Below the pieces are notes generated by a model. That model was not told the DNA's origin and made no database searches. It was given only the letters and a program-made list of their open reading frames with translations. A stretch of DNA of 34,084 nucleotides from Rhodoferax sp. (lineage in GTDB: Bacteria > Pseudomonadota > Gammaproteobacteria > Burkholderiales > Burkholderiaceae_C), in assembly GCA_030683195.1 (NCBI GenBank), contig JAUXQA010000319.1:1-34084 (forward strand), written 5' to 3'. Positions 23,548 to 33,421 of this stretch are shown here, piece after piece. The position numbers were made by a program, and so were the translations under genes. Position 1 is the stretch's first letter. The number at the start of each line of letters is the position of its first letter.

Positions 23548-24177
23548 ATGGATACCTCGACTCACATCCGATTTTGGATTCTGATGATTCTGGCCGCTTT
23601 TCTGTTGTCGCCTCTTGTGAGAGACAGTAAATCTATGGAGTCTTACGTCGCAAACGAGCTGCAAATGACGCGAGACACCTTTGGGAACGAAGTTGCAGAC
23701 TGGCTGGAGAATAAGGCGGCGTTGGTGTATCGAATGATGCCGTCTGATGTACTGGAGCGTGTCCAGATTAAGGGTGATGGCATGCGCCGCACAAAGCAGG
23801 TTGTGCCCGGCGCGGGTGTCGCGGTCACCGTGGCGTTCAATAACTATGTGCAGGGCTTGGTGACGAATTTGTTTGTTGCCACGCTGCGAATGTTCATTGT
23901 CATGGTCTGGCTGTTCGTGCTAGCCCCAGTATTCCTGGCTTCCCTGGTTGACGGATTTTCCCAGAGAGCGATCAAGCGGGCCGAATTTGGTGCTATCCGA
24001 CCTGCCGCCTTTGCGCTCACCAGCATCATGGTGGTTCCCATGTCAATGGCGCCACTGATCTATCTCGTAACGCCCATGACCATTAGTCCTTTGGCAACGC
24101 CAATGTGGGCCTTATTGATTGCTCTCCCTTTGGCGCTCATGGTCAGCAATATGCAGCCAATTTTCGGGCGGAACTAG
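23548..24177 (+). CDS. DUF4400-like conjugation membrane protein
   Basis: 209 residues from ATG 23548, with AGAAGG upstream. Helices are visible at about 9-25, 110-135, 150-175 and 185-203, so it is an inner-membrane protein with an exported or cytoplasmic segment of ~80 residues after the first helix. The phrase ASLVDGFSQRAIKRAEFG is characteristic of DUF4400 proteins, which occur with TraD in SXT, ICE PFGI-1 and related transfer systems. The exact role is unknown. The stop (24177) is 14 bp before box C. Confidence 0.65.
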   Translation: MDTSTHIRFWILMILAAFLLSPLVRDSKSMESYVANELQMTRDTFGNEVADWLENKAALVYRMMPSDVLERVQIKGDGMRRTKQVVPGAGVAVTVAFNNYVQGLVTNLFVATLRMFIVMVWLFVLAPVFLASLVDGFSQRAIKRAEFGAIRPAAFALTSIMVVPMSMAPLIYLVTPMTISPLATPMWALLIALPLALMVSNMQPIFGRN

Positions 24178-24191
24178 AAAAGCGACAAGTC

Positions 24192-24229
24192 AGCCGAGCA
24201 AAGTATCTGGAATCGATGTTTGCTCGGAT
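24192..24229 (+). promoter_or_regulatory. 38-bp inverted box, site C, upstream of virB11
   Basis: AGCCGAGCAAA, 16 bp, TTTGCTCGGAT: the same arms and length as sites A and B. It sits in the gap between the DUF4400 gene and virB11, ending 32 nt before the ATG at 24262. Confidence 0.7.
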
Positions 24230-24261
24230 AGGGTCTCAGGTCGATAGAGAACAATATTCTC

Positions 24262-25242
24262 ATGAAAATGCCCGTGCGAAAGACCTACTCGATGCGTTGT
24301 CAGGACGCCATGATGGACGCACTGTCTCCGATTAGAAGTTTGCTTGATGATGTGACGATCAACGAGATCATGATCAATGGGCCAAACGATGTCTTTGTCC
24401 GTCAGCGTGGTCCAGATCGTCGTGTCGATGTGGAGCTCAGCAGTCGGTCAATCGCCACCGCTATTACCTTGTTGGCTAGCTTCGTAGAGAAGGAGGTAAA
24501 TGCGGATCAACTCGTGTTGTCCGCCCGGCTGCCTGGGTTTCGAATTGAGTGCGCGTTGCCGCCTGTCAGTGTCAAGGGACCATCGATGACTATTAGGCGA
24601 CACGCGTCTCGAATTCTTACCCTTGAAGAGTATGTCGAGACGGGGACCATCGACCCGCAGCAAGCAATTGCAATTCAAGATCTGATGCATTCAAGAAAGA
24701 ATCTTCTGATTGCTGGCGGCACGTATTCCGGAAAGACAACGCTCATGAACTGCATACTTGCTTTGATCGATCCGAATCAAAGATTGTTTGTGATTGAGCA
24801 GGTTTCAGAACTCAAGATTTCAGCTCCAAACTGCGTGTTGATGGAATGTGATCCAGACTTCGGTGTCACGCCGACCATGGCCGTCAAAACGGCGATGCGT
24901 TACTCGCCTGACCGAATCATCCTTGGCGAATTGCGAGGACCCGAAGCCAACGACTGGTTGGAAGCCTCCAACACTGGTCACCCTGGTTCTGCCGCGACCA
25001 TTCACGCGAACAACGCCAGCGACGCGCTCAAACGTCTGGGCTCCCTCGTACTTATGGCATCCACAGGCATGCCACACGAGGTGATTCAGGACCGCATCGC
25101 CAGCACAGTCGACGCCGTTTTGTTCATTGAGCAACGCTACGGTGTTCGTCAACTATCGGAGATCTGTCTAGTGGAGGACTACGACAGGGCACGTGGGAAA
25201 TTTGTTACCAAAGTTATTAACCATCTGGAAAGAAAGAAATGA
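24262..25242 (+). CDS. VirB11/TrbB-family secretion ATPase
   Basis: 326 residues from ATG 24262 (an in-frame ATG at 24310 after AGGA is an alternative and would match the usual family start, ALSPIRSLLDD). Traffic ATPase of the type IV secretion channel, a hexamer at the inner membrane. Motifs: N-terminal domain through VTINEIMINGPNDVFV, Walker A GGTYSGKTT (about 152-160), Walker B region RIILGELRGPEA, and the His box TGHPGSAATIHANN. Near-identical in layout to TrbB of IncP. First gene of the virB operon after box C; its stop overlaps the VirB2 start (ATGA). Confidence 0.9.
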   Translation: MKMPVRKTYSMRCQDAMMDALSPIRSLLDDVTINEIMINGPNDVFVRQRGPDRRVDVELSSRSIATAITLLASFVEKEVNADQLVLSARLPGFRIECALPPVSVKGPSMTIRRHASRILTLEEYVETGTIDPQQAIAIQDLMHSRKNLLIAGGTYSGKTTLMNCILALIDPNQRLFVIEQVSELKISAPNCVLMECDPDFGVTPTMAVKTAMRYSPDRIILGELRGPEANDWLEASNTGHPGSAATIHANNASDALKRLGSLVLMASTGMPHEVIQDRIASTVDAVLFIEQRYGVRQLSEICLVEDYDRARGKFVTKVINHLERKK

Positions 25243-25607
25243 AAAGATACGAAAAACTTAAACGAAACGCCGTAATGCAATACGAGAGGGCTATCGTTGC
25301 CATTCTCTGTGCGATGGCAAGTCAGTCGGCATCGGCGCAAACACCAACACCAGCACCAACCGGTGGCGGTGACTTCAGCCTTCCAGGATTTTCTGATCTT
25401 GGATGCAAGGTAATTAACTGGCTGACGGGTGAGTTATCTGTGATGATCTTTTTCATCATCGTCATTGTTACCTTGCTGGTGGGATTCTTTGCCAAGATGG
25501 ATTGGACAAAAATTCTTGGTGTCATTGTCTTCTTCGGCTTGCTTCAAGGGGCAACCAAATTATTTAGCGGATTCATCACCACATCAATCTCTTGTTTAGC
25601 CGGCTAG
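25239..25607 (+). CDS. VirB2/TrbC-like pilin precursor
   Basis: 122 residues, starting in a 4-nt overlap with virB11. A signal peptide (to about residue 33, ending SASAQ) is followed by a short Pro/Gly stretch and two hydrophobic helices (about 68-87 and 92-112) separated by KMDW, the two-helix layout of VirB2/TrbC pilins. A Cys on either side (C55 and C119) could bridge. Position between virB11 and virB3 is that of TrbC in IncP. Confidence 0.75.
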   Translation: MKRYEKLKRNAVMQYERAIVAILCAMASQSASAQTPTPAPTGGGDFSLPGFSDLGCKVINWLTGELSVMIFFIIVIVTLLVGFFAKMDWTKILGVIVFFGLLQGATKLFSGFITTSISCLAG

Positions 25608-25830
25608 TGTCAATCACCCTACTTGAGAAGGCGAGGTTTTCAAGGTATCAGGGTCGCTAGCTGGTACAGGGGCTCTCACACAAACATTGCCGATTGGCGC
25701 AGCGCGCTGATGGCTATGGCAATTTTCAACTCCAGAGCTTAACTACAAAGGATGCGGGATTGGGTCGTGCTGGTCGCACGACGCGCTCTACCTCACCGGC
25801 CATGAAGCCGATGTTTCCCGCGGAATTTCA
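25608..25830. other. Intergenic gap within the virB cluster
   Basis: About 220 bp without a convincing gene between virB2 and virB3. A hairpin GTCGTGC-TGGTC-GCACGAC near 25768 could adjust pilin versus downstream levels. I see no clear promoter and no 38-bp box. Confidence 0.4.
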
Positions 25831-26136
25831 ATGAATCGCAGGTCCAGCAGGGTTCACACGTCACTGAATCGCAATCGAACCATCATGGGGGTCGAACAAA
25901 GGGCATTTATGGTTGTTGCGTTCGCTGCGTCTGCGATGTTTGCCAATGGAGTGTATTTGGGACTCATTTTCATCCCATTCCTGCACCTATTCATGCAGTG
26001 GCTGACAAAGAAGGAGTACAACTTTTTCAACATCTTCATGCAGTATCTCAACGAGTCTGATGCCTATGGCTCCATACCACGTCCCAGCGACTGGCAAAAA
26101 AGACCTGTTGGCTGGGGCAGGGGGTTGCCATGGTGA
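25831..26136 (+). CDS. VirB3/TrbD-like inner-membrane protein
   Basis: 101 residues from ATG 25831, with GCGGAA upstream. One or two close membrane helices at about residues 25-60 (AFMVVAFAASAMFANGVYLG, IFIPFLHLFMQW), then a polar tail, as in VirB3/TrbD. It overlaps the virB4 start by 7 nt, matching the common virB3-virB4 coupling; VirB3 assembles with VirB4 in the inner-membrane complex. Confidence 0.75.
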   Translation: MNRRSSRVHTSLNRNRTIMGVEQRAFMVVAFAASAMFANGVYLGLIFIPFLHLFMQWLTKKEYNFFNIFMQYLNESDAYGSIPRPSDWQKRPVGWGRGLPW

Positions 26137-28673
26137 ACCTTAAAGATCTGTTCACCCTGCCGCGGGAGTCCGTTTCCAGCTTTGGGGAGGCCTTGCCATG
26201 GTTTGGCATGATCACTGATGGTCTCGTGCTGTGCCACGATGGATCCTTGATCGCCGGATTTGAATACGAAGGCGAGGACATTGAGGGCGTCAACAATGAG
26301 GAGATCAATCAACGCATCGACTACCTCCAGAACGCGATGCGCCAACTCAACGACCGCGTTACCCTTTGGACGGTTCAGGAGCGTCGGTATGAGACCGACT
26401 ACACCTACGCCGACTATCCCAACCCGGTGGCCGGCTACATTGACTATGTATGGGGAACCAGTTGTTCAGCGTTGCCGAATGCAAGACTCAGGCATACGCT
26501 TTACCTTGGTTTTAGTTACCCCAACAAGGCAGAAGCATTCTTTGAGGAAGTAAAGACCGAAATGGAAGCGTCCAGCAACGGATTCCAGGCTCTTTTTCAT
26601 GTGCTCAAGAAGCGACTCACTGAGAAGACCGCGGTTGGCGCTGTGCGTGGGCGACTTGCCGATATGGCCGATGAATTTGAGCAGATCATTCTGAACTTTG
26701 GCGAGATCGTTATCTCCAGCCTCGGGTTTCGACGATTGTTTGGAGAAGAACTGGTCGGTGATCTCTATTCGCGCGCCAATATTGCGAGCCCGAGGGGCCC
26801 GATCCACCTGCCAGAACGATTGGCCTATCTGAATACGGTGCTGGCGTCGGATGACGTCGTTCGCCAAGATGATGTATTGGAATTCAAGGGCCCGGCACGC
26901 TCTGTCAACTGCGCCGTCCTATCGATCACAACCCTTCCATCAGCGGCCAACAGCGTACATATGGACCAGTTGATGTCATCGCCGTGCGAATACATCATGG
27001 TCCAGACCTTCAAGTTTATGGACAGGACCGCCGCCGAGAAGACCATTCAAAAGGCCGAAGAGTTCTATCAGAACGAAGTGAAGTCGGTCATGGTTCGATT
27101 GTTCGAACAGCTCACCAAGATTGAGAGCAACAAGGTCAATACCGGCAACCTGGTATTAGCACAGGATGCGCAGGAGGCATTGGTTGATCTGACAGCCCAT
27201 GAAGTCATGTACGGCTATTACAACATGACACTCCTGGCTCTTGGCGACACGCCGCGCGAGGCGGCTCGGAGCGCCGACATTCTCTCTACGCGCCTGCGTA
27301 GCAGTGGCTACAGCGTGACTCGGGAGCGTCAAGGCATTTTCGGTGCCTTTCTTGGTTCGATGCCAGGAAACAGCAAAGTCCAGCTGCGAAAGTACATGGT
27401 CTCGGTCCCCAATGTTGCGGACTTAGCACCGATCCGAACCATATCGCGAGGGGAGCCAACACACCCGCTCTTCTCAAAAGCGCTTGGGCGCACCGTACCA
27501 CCGCATGTGCGATTCATGACGCCCTATGGTGTGCCATATGATTTCAATCTGCATGCAGAGGATCTTGGACACACGGTCGTCATCGGTGGATCAGGGTCAG
27601 GAAAAACGTCACTCATGCAACTGCTCGTGGCGCAGTTCCAAAAATACTACCCGTCGAACACCTTCATATTCGACAAAGACAGGTCCATGGCGCTGCTCAC
27701 GGTGCTGATGGGCGGCGCCCATGTGGATATGGCCAACCCGAAGGGTGGGGGGGTGATGATCAATCCGGTCAAGCGTATGCTCAAAGATGGAGATTTACTC
27801 GCCCTGTCTCGTTGGGTCGGAATCTTGCTGACAGCACAGGGAGAATCGCTGTCCACTGAGGCCATGGAAAAGGTGTCGGCTGCAATACAGAAAATGGCTG
27901 CTCTCAATGAGATTCAGTGGCGCCTTGGAACCCTGTACAACATGCTCAACGGTGCAGATAAGAGCTTGGCTCGCAGGTTGTCTGCCTACGTCGACAAGTC
28001 TGACGAAGACGAAGGATCGTACGGAAAAGGTATCTACAGCGACTACTTCGACAACGAAGATGATGACTTCTCACTGGGGTCATTGGTGTGCATGGAAACG
28101 GGAAAGCTTCTGCAGACAGCGGCAGTTTCCGCGCCGTTCATGGACTACGCGTTTTACTGCATCGAGAAGTCGCTGGATGGGGTAACTCCAACGCTGATCT
28201 ATGTGGAAGAGGCCTGGTACATGCTGGCGAACGAGAAGTTCGAGGAAAAAATCAACGACTGGTTGCGAACATTTCGGAAGAAAAAAGCCTTCGTTATTTT
28301 TGCCACACAGTCACCGTTTGAGCTGCAACGACTCAAAGCATGGGATGCGTTTATTGCAAACGTCCCAACATTCATTTTTTTACGGAGCATCAAGGACAGT
28401 GTGGAGCAAACGGCTCCTACGTACAGAGCCCTGTTCAATATGAATGACGCTCAGTTGGGCTTGTTGTCCGGAGCAGTGCCTAAACGCGACTACCTGCTCA
28501 TCAAACCCGGCATCACGCGCCTGGTGACGGCCAGCATGCCCAAGGTACTGCTGGCCATAAATGAAGCGACCACGCGCGACGGCATGGTCGAACGGGCAAT
28601 TCAGTATTCGCAAACCCATGGCGACGGATGGGAATTTTCTTTTTTAAGTGAGGTACTCAATGTTCAAATCTAA
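26130..28673 (+). CDS. VirB4/TrbE-family secretion ATPase
   Basis: 847 residues, starting inside virB3. The largest ATPase of the channel, energising pilus assembly and substrate passage. Motifs: CagE/TrbE-type N-terminal half, Walker A GGSGSGKTS (about 485-493), the following FDKDRSM strand, and Walker B TLIYVEEAWYML (about 685-696), then the FATQSPFEL and LRSIKDS segments. Length and order are normal. Its last 14 nt overlap the VirB5 start, so the genes are coupled. Confidence 0.92.
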   Translation: MVNLKDLFTLPRESVSSFGEALPWFGMITDGLVLCHDGSLIAGFEYEGEDIEGVNNEEINQRIDYLQNAMRQLNDRVTLWTVQERRYETDYTYADYPNPVAGYIDYVWGTSCSALPNARLRHTLYLGFSYPNKAEAFFEEVKTEMEASSNGFQALFHVLKKRLTEKTAVGAVRGRLADMADEFEQIILNFGEIVISSLGFRRLFGEELVGDLYSRANIASPRGPIHLPERLAYLNTVLASDDVVRQDDVLEFKGPARSVNCAVLSITTLPSAANSVHMDQLMSSPCEYIMVQTFKFMDRTAAEKTIQKAEEFYQNEVKSVMVRLFEQLTKIESNKVNTGNLVLAQDAQEALVDLTAHEVMYGYYNMTLLALGDTPREAARSADILSTRLRSSGYSVTRERQGIFGAFLGSMPGNSKVQLRKYMVSVPNVADLAPIRTISRGEPTHPLFSKALGRTVPPHVRFMTPYGVPYDFNLHAEDLGHTVVIGGSGSGKTSLMQLLVAQFQKYYPSNTFIFDKDRSMALLTVLMGGAHVDMANPKGGGVMINPVKRMLKDGDLLALSRWVGILLTAQGESLSTEAMEKVSAAIQKMAALNEIQWRLGTLYNMLNGADKSLARRLSAYVDKSDEDEGSYGKGIYSDYFDNEDDDFSLGSLVCMETGKLLQTAAVSAPFMDYAFYCIEKSLDGVTPTLIYVEEAWYMLANEKFEEKINDWLRTFRKKKAFVIFATQSPFELQRLKAWDAFIANVPTFIFLRSIKDSVEQTAPTYRALFNMNDAQLGLLSGAVPKRDYLLIKPGITRLVTASMPKVLLAINEATTRDGMVERAIQYSQTHGDGWEFSFLSEVLNVQI

Positions 28674-29430
28674 ATGCTTGTCCGCTATCGCCGCTGCGGT
28701 CGCGATGTTGTCTACACAAGCTCACTCATCCGGAGCGGTTGCGGGAGCCACGGAATTCACACAAATTCTGAATAACTCTGAACTCGCGGTCGGTGTCACC
28801 CAGCAGATGAAGACGGTTCAACAGTTGGTGCTGACGTATAAGACCACGCTCGATCAATACAAAGAAATGTTAAATGCAGGGAAGTTACTCAACGTTGACA
28901 ACCTTCTCGGACCGCTAAAGTCGATTCCGGGCGAAATTGCAGCGGTAAATGATTACCTCAAATCATTGAAGAAAGCTGGCATTAGTTTCGAGGATATGAA
29001 AAAAGCAATCGATACGCGCAATGTTGAAGCAAAACTAAAAAAACTTACCTTTGAAGAATACATTGCCCAAGAAGGCGAGAAAATAAAGCAGGGTGACAAA
29101 AGGGCTCGTCAACGTATAGAAGATGAAGAAAAACTAATTAAGCAGGTTAATGAAGATTTCACCATTGCAACCACACTTTCAAATGAGATTTCTAAAACCA
29201 GCGGCGTGCATGCTTCGATGGGATTATTGAATACCCATATGAACCGGGTTATTCAACAGAATGCACGAATGACCCAGATCATGGCAGCCGCAGGAACACG
29301 TGACTCAATTCAAATAAAAAAAGAGAGCGATACTGCGGAAGAATCTATGAAGGCACTCAAGAATATGTCGGAAAAGCATAAAAAGACATATGAAGATGAT
29401 AGAAAGCGAATCGACGCTATGGGTAAATAG
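28660..29430 (+). CDS. VirB5/TrbJ-like periplasmic pilus-tip protein
   Basis: 256 residues from ATG 28660, with AGGT upstream and a 14-nt overlap with virB4; the GTG at 28648 is less likely. A signal peptide (to about residue 23, ending STQAHS) is followed by a long helical protein with repeated Gln, Lys and Glu (QQMKTVQQLVLTYKTTLDQ), the TrbJ/VirB5 pattern. This gene and virB6 look more AT-rich than their neighbours by eye, which may mean a different history for this segment. Confidence 0.8.
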   Translation: MFKSKCLSAIAAAVAMLSTQAHSSGAVAGATEFTQILNNSELAVGVTQQMKTVQQLVLTYKTTLDQYKEMLNAGKLLNVDNLLGPLKSIPGEIAAVNDYLKSLKKAGISFEDMKKAIDTRNVEAKLKKLTFEEYIAQEGEKIKQGDKRARQRIEDEEKLIKQVNEDFTIATTLSNEISKTSGVHASMGLLNTHMNRVIQQNARMTQIMAAAGTRDSIQIKKESDTAEESMKALKNMSEKHKKTYEDDRKRIDAMGK

Positions 29431-29582
29431 CAGAACAACCAGGTCCAGTATTCGAGGTGTTGGATTCAGCATCACGGAACTAGTCTATCAATATCATATC
29501 AATCAAGCATCAGGAAGCATTGATCGATACCCTGCTACTGAGTTTGAGTGAAAGAAGACGACAGTAGTTAATCAATACAAAT

Positions 29583-31052
29583 ATGAAAAATTTTAAATAT
29601 AAATCCTTTGTATTGGTGATGATCGCTTTTACGATATTTTTTGGATTTAGTTTGAATGTCATGGCCCAACCGGCCAATGGCGCAAACGCCGCGGATCAGT
29701 TGATTAAAATCGGTGACAGCATTGGAACTGGGTTAAAGGCCTTAGAGTCAAATAATACTCTTCGCTCAATGGGCCTTGGGATACTTCAAATTCTGATGTT
29801 TGGCAATTTCGTATGGATTTTAATCAAGGGTATGTCGACTGGTCGCATGCTCGATGCGTTAATAGGGGATCTTGTCCCGCTTATTGTCGCCGGTTTTCTG
29901 GCGTTGCTATTTATCAATGGCATAGACGGAAAGACAGCTGATCTGGGTAGTGTCGTTAGAGGATCACTGGACGCGATAACATCTGCTGTGGCCCCTGCAA
30001 ATTCGAATACATCGAGCCTTGGGCAGTTGATCATGTTGCCAATGAATCAATTGTTTAAGGTTATCACTGATCTTATGAAGGAACTAAACCCGGCGGACTT
30101 CTCGATCGGATTGACAGATGTATTTACGGGTGCCGCATTTTCAACGTTGATTGGAGCATTCATAAAGTTGATCGTAGTGATTTGCATCGTGATACTGTTA
30201 TTGATTGCAGGTGGGGTATTTATTGGCACATTGGTAATGACTCAGATTACATTCACCATTGCGATAATTTTCATGCCACTATTTGTCCCATTTATGGTTT
30301 TCAAACCAACTGCAGGACTGTTTGACACATGGTTGAAATTTTTTCTCGTGGCCGGTTTTGCAAAAATCATTGGCGTACTGATGTTAGGTATTACTGAAAT
30401 TGTTTTGAAATCAATGGTTGATGTGGCATCGGCCTTGGATGTACAAGCCCTCACCGGTTTGGACGCCATTGCATTTAGTATTGTTCAGTACGGTGCGCTT
30501 GTTCTGATGGCCGCGCTCATGGTACTTATGATGGGATCCGTCAAGGCGATTGCAAGTGGTCTGATCGGCTCCGTTGGTGTGGGCTTCTCGGGCTGGGCTG
30601 AGCTGAATAGGGGTGCAATGAGTCAAGGGCCAATGGGAGGCATGGGCGCTAAACCTGCGTCATCACCCAGCGGAGGAATGGGCGCTGGTTCCACTTCGAG
30701 TCCGAGCGCGCATGGGTTGTCCTCCGCGTCGCAGTACGCTCCCAATGCACTTAAGGGAATGATAAACACTGCTGGTAAGGCCGGTTCTGCGGCACAAGGC
30801 AAAATAATGGCCAGCAGAGATACTGCGTCTGCAAATAGTCAACGAGGCAATTTTGTAGGCCCCCAGCAACAAGGTAAGGACAGTGGGGGAAGCGTTGCGC
30901 CGCGTGACATGTCTAATATGTCAGCTGCGACAAAGAACGCGTACACCAAGCACATTGAGGGTGTGAATCGATTACAAGCTGCTGAGGGCAAGTCGAATTA
31001 CACGATACCGGCAAACAGGAGTTCGACTACGCCGCCTAAATCAAATGCCTAG
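29583..31052 (+). CDS. VirB6/TrbL-like polytopic membrane protein
   Basis: 489 residues from ATG 29583, with no visible ribosome site, so translation may be weak. A signal-like N terminus (to about residue 28, ending VMAQP) is followed by at least five membrane segments between ~60 and ~330, then a ~150-residue Gly/Ser/Met-rich hydrophilic tail (GGMGAKPASSPSGGMGAGS) that is likely disordered. This is the TrbL/VirB6 architecture; VirB6 forms part of the inner-membrane channel. It lies 150 bp after virB5 without a clear promoter in between. Confidence 0.8.
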   Translation: MKNFKYKSFVLVMIAFTIFFGFSLNVMAQPANGANAADQLIKIGDSIGTGLKALESNNTLRSMGLGILQILMFGNFVWILIKGMSTGRMLDALIGDLVPLIVAGFLALLFINGIDGKTADLGSVVRGSLDAITSAVAPANSNTSSLGQLIMLPMNQLFKVITDLMKELNPADFSIGLTDVFTGAAFSTLIGAFIKLIVVICIVILLLIAGGVFIGTLVMTQITFTIAIIFMPLFVPFMVFKPTAGLFDTWLKFFLVAGFAKIIGVLMLGITEIVLKSMVDVASALDVQALTGLDAIAFSIVQYGALVLMAALMVLMMGSVKAIASGLIGSVGVGFSGWAELNRGAMSQGPMGGMGAKPASSPSGGMGAGSTSSPSAHGLSSASQYAPNALKGMINTAGKAGSAAQGKIMASRDTASANSQRGNFVGPQQQGKDSGGSVAPRDMSNMSAATKNAYTKHIEGVNRLQAAEGKSNYTIPANRSSTTPPKSNA

Positions 31053-31254
31053 TCCCACGTATTTTCTCGGGGGACGATTACTTGAGTTCTCCAATCGCAT
31101 CAAGCATCCTGCAGACCAAGTGTCCACGTGGTGGCTGTAAGTCATCCTTTGGGACGCCTGCTTAATACCTTGACCGAAGCTGAAAAAGAGCCCGCCACCC
31201 CTTGACCGATGTGAAATGTGTTGTACCGTGATTTAGACACGGAGAATTTATGAC

Positions 31255-33420
31255 ATGAACACTGAAGCAAATAAATCACGCCAGGAACTGCGCGCCATGA
31301 TGACTTGGGAAATGGCCAATTCAGCATGGTTTTACCGATTGGGTAGGGGCGATATGAGACGGGCGCACAACTTTTTATGTCGTCTCGAAGGCCCGATGAT
31401 TGTCATTCATCTTGGGTGGATATTGTTTTATGCTGTGGCGTACTTCACCGGCCCGTTTTCGCTATCGTTCAACCCTACACCAGTCGAACTGGCGGGCGGC
31501 ATAAACCGGGTTTGGGCGATAGCCATTTTCACCCTACATACCCTGTTTTTCTGGATGCTTTTGGTGTATTTCGTCAAGGTGCTCTTCGGAGTGCCGTGGA
31601 AAAACATTAAATATCCCCTGGTCAATCCAGTTTTCACCTCATATCCGCTCAATTGGATTGGGCTGCATTACGTTGTGTTTGCGGCAATCACTGTGTGGCA
31701 AATCGGTATGCCGAGTGTGCATATCTGGTTGAACGGATTGGAGGGGCTATTTTTGATCTATCTGTATTACGGAGAGCCAGCTTTCGGGTTTGTGCCATGG
31801 ACTCGTGCTGATCAGGCCAAGTGGGAGAAAGTGATGCCACAAAGGCAGGCAGCACAGAATTCGGACGCTGCAGCGAAAGAGGACGAAACCTACAAGGTCC
31901 CGGTGGTGGCGCGCTACGCGAAACTCAAATTTGATGGAATCTTCGGGATGAAGGCCGTAAAGGAAAAGTTGCTTGAGCCAGCCCGGGCGATCATCGCTAA
32001 TGACCGACCTGCCGGTGAGGCCCCGCGCAATGGGTTCTTGTTGTTTGGCGATCCCGGCAATGGCAAGACCGTCTTCGCAGAAGCACTTGCCGGGGAACTT
32101 GGCATTGCCTTTCTGGAGGTCACCTACGGACCAACCTCCAGCCAGTGGATGGGCAACATGCCAAAGGTATTGAGTAAGACCTTCGAGTATGCCAAGAGCT
32201 GTGCTCCATGCGTCCTCTTTATCGATGAAATCGACTCCTTCATCAAATCTCGGGGTGCACTTACCAACAACTCGGAAGACGTAAAGATCACCAACACCTT
32301 GCTCACAGAAATTGTCAGTCTGCGAACCCATAAGGTGGTTTTGATTGGCGCGACCAACTACTTCTCCAGCCTCGATGAAGCCGCAGTTCGTGAAGGCCGT
32401 TTCGACTACAAGGTTGAAATCACGCCCCCCGACGAAGAGGCTCGTATCGGCTTGATCGAGTCCGGCATCAAAAAGTACGCATCCAAACTCGATGTTGACA
32501 CCGCAGATGCCATTTCCGCCGCCAAACGATGGAATGGATTTTCAGTGGCGCGACTGCTTGCGGTGTGCAAGTCGCTTCCTGACATTGCGAAGGCGGCCAA
32601 TTCCCCCCGCATCAATCTGGCGAGCTGGATGGCCGCATTGCGTGAAGTGCAGGGGCGCCGAGGCAAGTTGCCAACCAACACCAAGTCAATGGCGGAACTG
32701 GTGTTGGAGCCGGCCACCAAAGATGCCCTGCACCTGATTGCAGGTCGCATGAAGGACGTGGCCCGAATCGAATCAATGGGGGGCACGCTTCCCACTGGTT
32801 GCCTGTTCTATGGACCTTCCGGTACCGGGAAAACCGCCGCAGCGCGCGCCTTGGCTAAAGAAGTTGGCTGGGCGTTCCTAAGCATCGCCGGGCCGGATCT
32901 GGTGGCTGACAGGACCAAACTGGACAAGCTCTACGCTGAGGCAAAAGACATGCGTCCAACCCTCATATTTATTGATGAGGCAGATGATGTGCTGCGAAGC
33001 CGTCAGTTTTCATCAACTCCGGATTTGACCAACAAGATGCTGACCATCATGGACGGGGCAGAGGATCGGGTCTTGGATGTGGTGTGGATTGCGGCAACCA
33101 ACAACCCGGATCAGATTGACCCGGCGCTGGTGCGGTCAGGCCGATTTACGGAAAAAGTGTTATTCAGCACGCCGCCGCAAGAGTTGATCCCCCGCCACGT
33201 CTCCAAGTGGCTTAAAAAGAAAGGGGTGGAACTGGCGCCCGGTTTGGATGCATTCGACATCGCAGAAATGCTCCAGGGGCAGACCATTGCCGATATTGAA
33301 GGCGTTCTACAGTATGCGCTGAATAGCGCCATCTCATCCACCGCTACGGCCGAAGTCCCGGTCATCACCCAACACAACCTGCAGCAGGCCCTGCGCATGG
33401 TACTCAATCAGGACACTTAA
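31255..33420 (+). CDS. Membrane-anchored protein with tandem AAA+ domains
   Basis: 721 residues from ATG 31255 (GGAG at 31241). The N-terminal ~170 residues hold about four membrane helices (about 43-62, 81-105, 130-150, 152-172). Two AAA+ modules follow: first GDPGNGKT, VLFIDEID, LIGATN and REGRFD; second GPSGTGKT, LIFIDEAD, WIAATN and VRSGRF. Both keep the Walker and arginine-finger residues, so both should hydrolyse ATP. No zinc-protease domain follows, so it is not FtsH; the tandem layout recalls Cdc48-like unfoldases fixed to the membrane. It sits inside the virB cluster, where no standard channel component matches. It may remodel or clear channel proteins. Confidence 0.8.
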   Translation: MNTEANKSRQELRAMMTWEMANSAWFYRLGRGDMRRAHNFLCRLEGPMIVIHLGWILFYAVAYFTGPFSLSFNPTPVELAGGINRVWAIAIFTLHTLFFWMLLVYFVKVLFGVPWKNIKYPLVNPVFTSYPLNWIGLHYVVFAAITVWQIGMPSVHIWLNGLEGLFLIYLYYGEPAFGFVPWTRADQAKWEKVMPQRQAAQNSDAAAKEDETYKVPVVARYAKLKFDGIFGMKAVKEKLLEPARAIIANDRPAGEAPRNGFLLFGDPGNGKTVFAEALAGELGIAFLEVTYGPTSSQWMGNMPKVLSKTFEYAKSCAPCVLFIDEIDSFIKSRGALTNNSEDVKITNTLLTEIVSLRTHKVVLIGATNYFSSLDEAAVREGRFDYKVEITPPDEEARIGLIESGIKKYASKLDVDTADAISAAKRWNGFSVARLLAVCKSLPDIAKAANSPRINLASWMAALREVQGRRGKLPTNTKSMAELVLEPATKDALHLIAGRMKDVARIESMGGTLPTGCLFYGPSGTGKTAAARALAKEVGWAFLSIAGPDLVADRTKLDKLYAEAKDMRPTLIFIDEADDVLRSRQFSSTPDLTNKMLTIMDGAEDRVLDVVWIAATNNPDQIDPALVRSGRFTEKVLFSTPPQELIPRHVSKWLKKKGVELAPGLDAFDIAEMLQGQTIADIEGVLQYALNSAISSTATAEVPVITQHNLQQALRMVLNQDT

Positions 33421-33421
33421 A

